This document shows positions 6,352-7,454 of a stretch of 7,454 nucleotides of DNA, in pieces. The position numbers and the translations under genes were made by a program. The DNA is taken from the NCBI GenBank assembly GCA_013824045.1, contig PNND01000414.1:1-7454 (forward strand), read 5' to 3'. A model generated the notes under the pieces. The model made no database searches. It was not told the DNA's origin and worked only from the letters and a program-made list of their open reading frames with translations. Position 1 is the stretch's first letter. Each line of letters starts with the position of its first letter. This stretch comes from Rhodobacter sp. (GTDB lineage Bacteria > Pseudomonadota > Alphaproteobacteria > Rhodobacterales > Rhodobacteraceae).

Positions 6352-6951
6352 TTACCCGAGAATGGCCTTCACATAATTCTCGGTCTCGGCATAGGGTGGA
6401 ATGCCCTCATGCTCTTCCACCGCACCCGGCCCGGCATTATAGGCCGCCAGCGCCAGCCGCCACGTCCCGAACCGGTCATACATCATCCGCAGATAGCGCG
6501 CGCCGCCTTCCAGATTCTCGATGGGGTCGTTGATATCCACCCGCAGGAATCGGGCCGTATCGGGCATCAGCTGCGCAAGCCCCGTCGCGCCCTTCGGGCT
6601 GACCGCGCCGACATTCCAGCCGCTTTCCTGCTGCACCAGCCGCAGGAACAGATCTTCCGGAATGTTGTGCTTGCGCGCCGCGGCCTTGGCGACTTCAAGG
6701 AACTCACCCTTGTAATTGCCCCGGAACGCCGGCAGCAGCGCATCGTCCTCGTCGCGCTCGCTCTTGGGGCGCAAGCGTTCCGATCCAGAATACTGCTTGG
6801 CCAGCCGACCCTCCAGCAGATCCTTCTGCTTCTCGAAGATCGCCATGCGCGACACGCCCGACCCCGACAGTGTCAGCCCCTCCGCGCGCGCGCCTTCCAC
6901 CGGCAGCACCGCCCAGACCGCTATCAGGGAACCAAAGGCAAGGGTCCGCAT
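6352..6951 (-). CDS. Exported soluble lytic transglycosylase, SLT (GH23) domain
   Basis: This enzyme is predicted to cleave the MurNAc-GlcNAc bond of peptidoglycan in the periplasm, forming 1,6-anhydroMurNAc ends. Counting from the ATG at 6951 (199 residues), a signal peptide covers 1-23 (hydrophobic FGSLIAVWAVL, cleavage after ARA). A variable linker rich in charged residues follows, and the SLT domain spans about 83-199. Motifs are QQESGWN (107-113, catalytic E109), SPKGATGLAQLMP (118-130), LEGGARYL (147-154) and LALAAYNAGPGAV (166-178). The frame also opens at a GTG at 7023 and an ATG at 6984. I prefer 6951 because only it puts a normal short n-region before the hydrophobic core, although its upstream GGGA is a weak ribosome-binding site. 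The mature protein is small and lacks the long superhelical domain of Slt70. It lies downstream of the regulator gene on the same strand and is probably co-transcribed. Confidence 0.9.
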   Translation of the reverse strand: MRTLAFGSLIAVWAVLPVEGARAEGLTLSGSGVSRMAIFEKQKDLLEGRLAKQYSGSERLRPKSERDEDDALLPAFRGNYKGEFLEVAKAAARKHNIPEDLFLRLVQQESGWNVGAVSPKGATGLAQLMPDTARFLRVDINDPIENLEGGARYLRMMYDRFGTWRLALAAYNAGPGAVEEHEGIPPYAETENYVKAILG

Positions 6952-7026
6952 ACATCCATCCCGCACAGTCAACCCGGCGGACATTACAAGATCACCGCCC
7001 CTCTTGGCCAGTGCCTTGATCACCGC

Positions 7027-7454
7027 TCACACCCGTGTCGCGCTGCCCGCTTCCGGCACCAGTGGCGCGTTCATGAGATCCTCGATCAGCACGCTCACCA
7101 ACTGCCCGCGCCCCTGCACGCCGGCCTTGCGATAGATGGCGTTCAGATGGGTCTTCACCGTCCCTTCCGCCGATCCGCGCAGTGTGGCGATCTCAGCAAT
7201 CGAATAGCCCTTGATGGTAAAGGCCGCGACATCCGCCTCGGATGGGGTCAGGCCCCATTGGCGAAAGTAATCCTCCATCAGCGCCCCCAGCGCCCCCGCC
7301 GCCACGCCCAGCGATTTCTCCATCACCGCCTGCCGCCGCATCAGGTACATCAGAGCCCGCACCTCGAAGGCCAGCCCGACAAACAGCCCCAGCGTGGCCC
7401 CCAGTTCCGGCAGCATATGCGTCAGCACCACGCCGCCTTCCTGAAAATCCTCGA
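7027..7454 (-). CDS. LuxR-family helix-turn-helix regulator, probably membrane-linked (5' partial)
   Basis: This is a transcription factor with a C-terminal LuxR/FixJ-type DNA-binding domain. The frame stays open to the right edge: seven codons (EDFQEGG) precede the GTG at 7431, so the true start is probably outside the window. Counting from that GTG, residues about 7-30 form a hydrophobic stretch (core LGATLGLFVGLAFEV), a short charged helix follows (MRRQAVMEKS), and the LuxR domain covers about 61-118: LTPSEADVAAFTIKGYS, IAEIATLRGSAEGTVKTHL (recognition helix) and NAIYRKAGVQGRGQLV. No receiver or autoinducer-binding domain is visible. Similar short Rhodobacteraceae proteins, as I recall them, have one or two N-terminal membrane helices before this domain, so it may be membrane-anchored. 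The TGA stop at 7029-7027 lies 4 nt before the alternative GTG, or 75 nt before the preferred ATG, of the transglycosylase gene. Target genes are unknown. Confidence 0.87.
   Translation of the reverse strand, partial: EDFQEGGVVLTHMLPELGATLGLFVGLAFEVRALMYLMRRQAVMEKSLGVAAGALGALMEDYFRQWGLTPSEADVAAFTIKGYSIAEIATLRGSAEGTVKTHLNAIYRKAGVQGRGQLVSVLIEDLMNAPLVPEAGSATRV

Overview
This is a GC-rich window (roughly 60-65% G+C by eye, with strong G/C preference at third codon positions). Its gene content fits an alphaproteobacterium, most likely of the Rhodobacteraceae. That placement rests on the style of the transporter proteins, the short membrane-linked LuxR-type regulator and the palindrome-rich intergenic DNA. 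It is a judgement from protein and repeat style, not from a database search.

Plus strand, 1-6165: a complete ABC importer cluster of the peptide/opine/nickel (PepT, Dpp/Opp) superfamily. The order is a family 5 periplasmic substrate-binding protein (5' end outside the window), a DppB-type permease, a DppC-type permease of unusual size, and one polypeptide carrying both nucleotide-binding domains (a DppD-DppF fusion). The binding protein captures a solute in the periplasm, the two permeases form the channel, and the fused ATPase powers import. The genes are co-oriented. They are separated by a 124-bp gap holding a very strong hairpin, a 12-bp gap, and a 135-bp gap holding nested inverted repeats. 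These hairpins probably tune the relative amounts of binding protein, permeases and ATPase. The sequence does not identify the substrate; 'peptide' would be a family label only.

Convergent junction, 6166-6351: 186 bp of non-coding DNA packed with palindromes. First come four hairpins arranged as two copies of a two-hairpin unit, 65 bp apart, whose loops read GACGC in the first copy and GCGTC in the second. A small G/C hairpin lies between the copies. Then come two perfect A/T-rich palindromes (22 and 24 bp) that share one base. The region probably terminates transcription from both sides, and it looks like repetitive-element DNA of the REP/BIME kind.

Minus strand, 7454-6352: the C-terminal part of a LuxR-type helix-turn-helix regulator with a hydrophobic N-terminal segment (its start lies beyond the right edge), followed by a small exported soluble lytic transglycosylase. 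The two are probably co-transcribed.

I found no CRISPR array, complete tRNA or rRNA, transposase, phage gene or obvious new defence system. The most distinctive material is the palindrome-rich junction, the structured gap before the ATPase gene, and the enlarged DppC-type permease.
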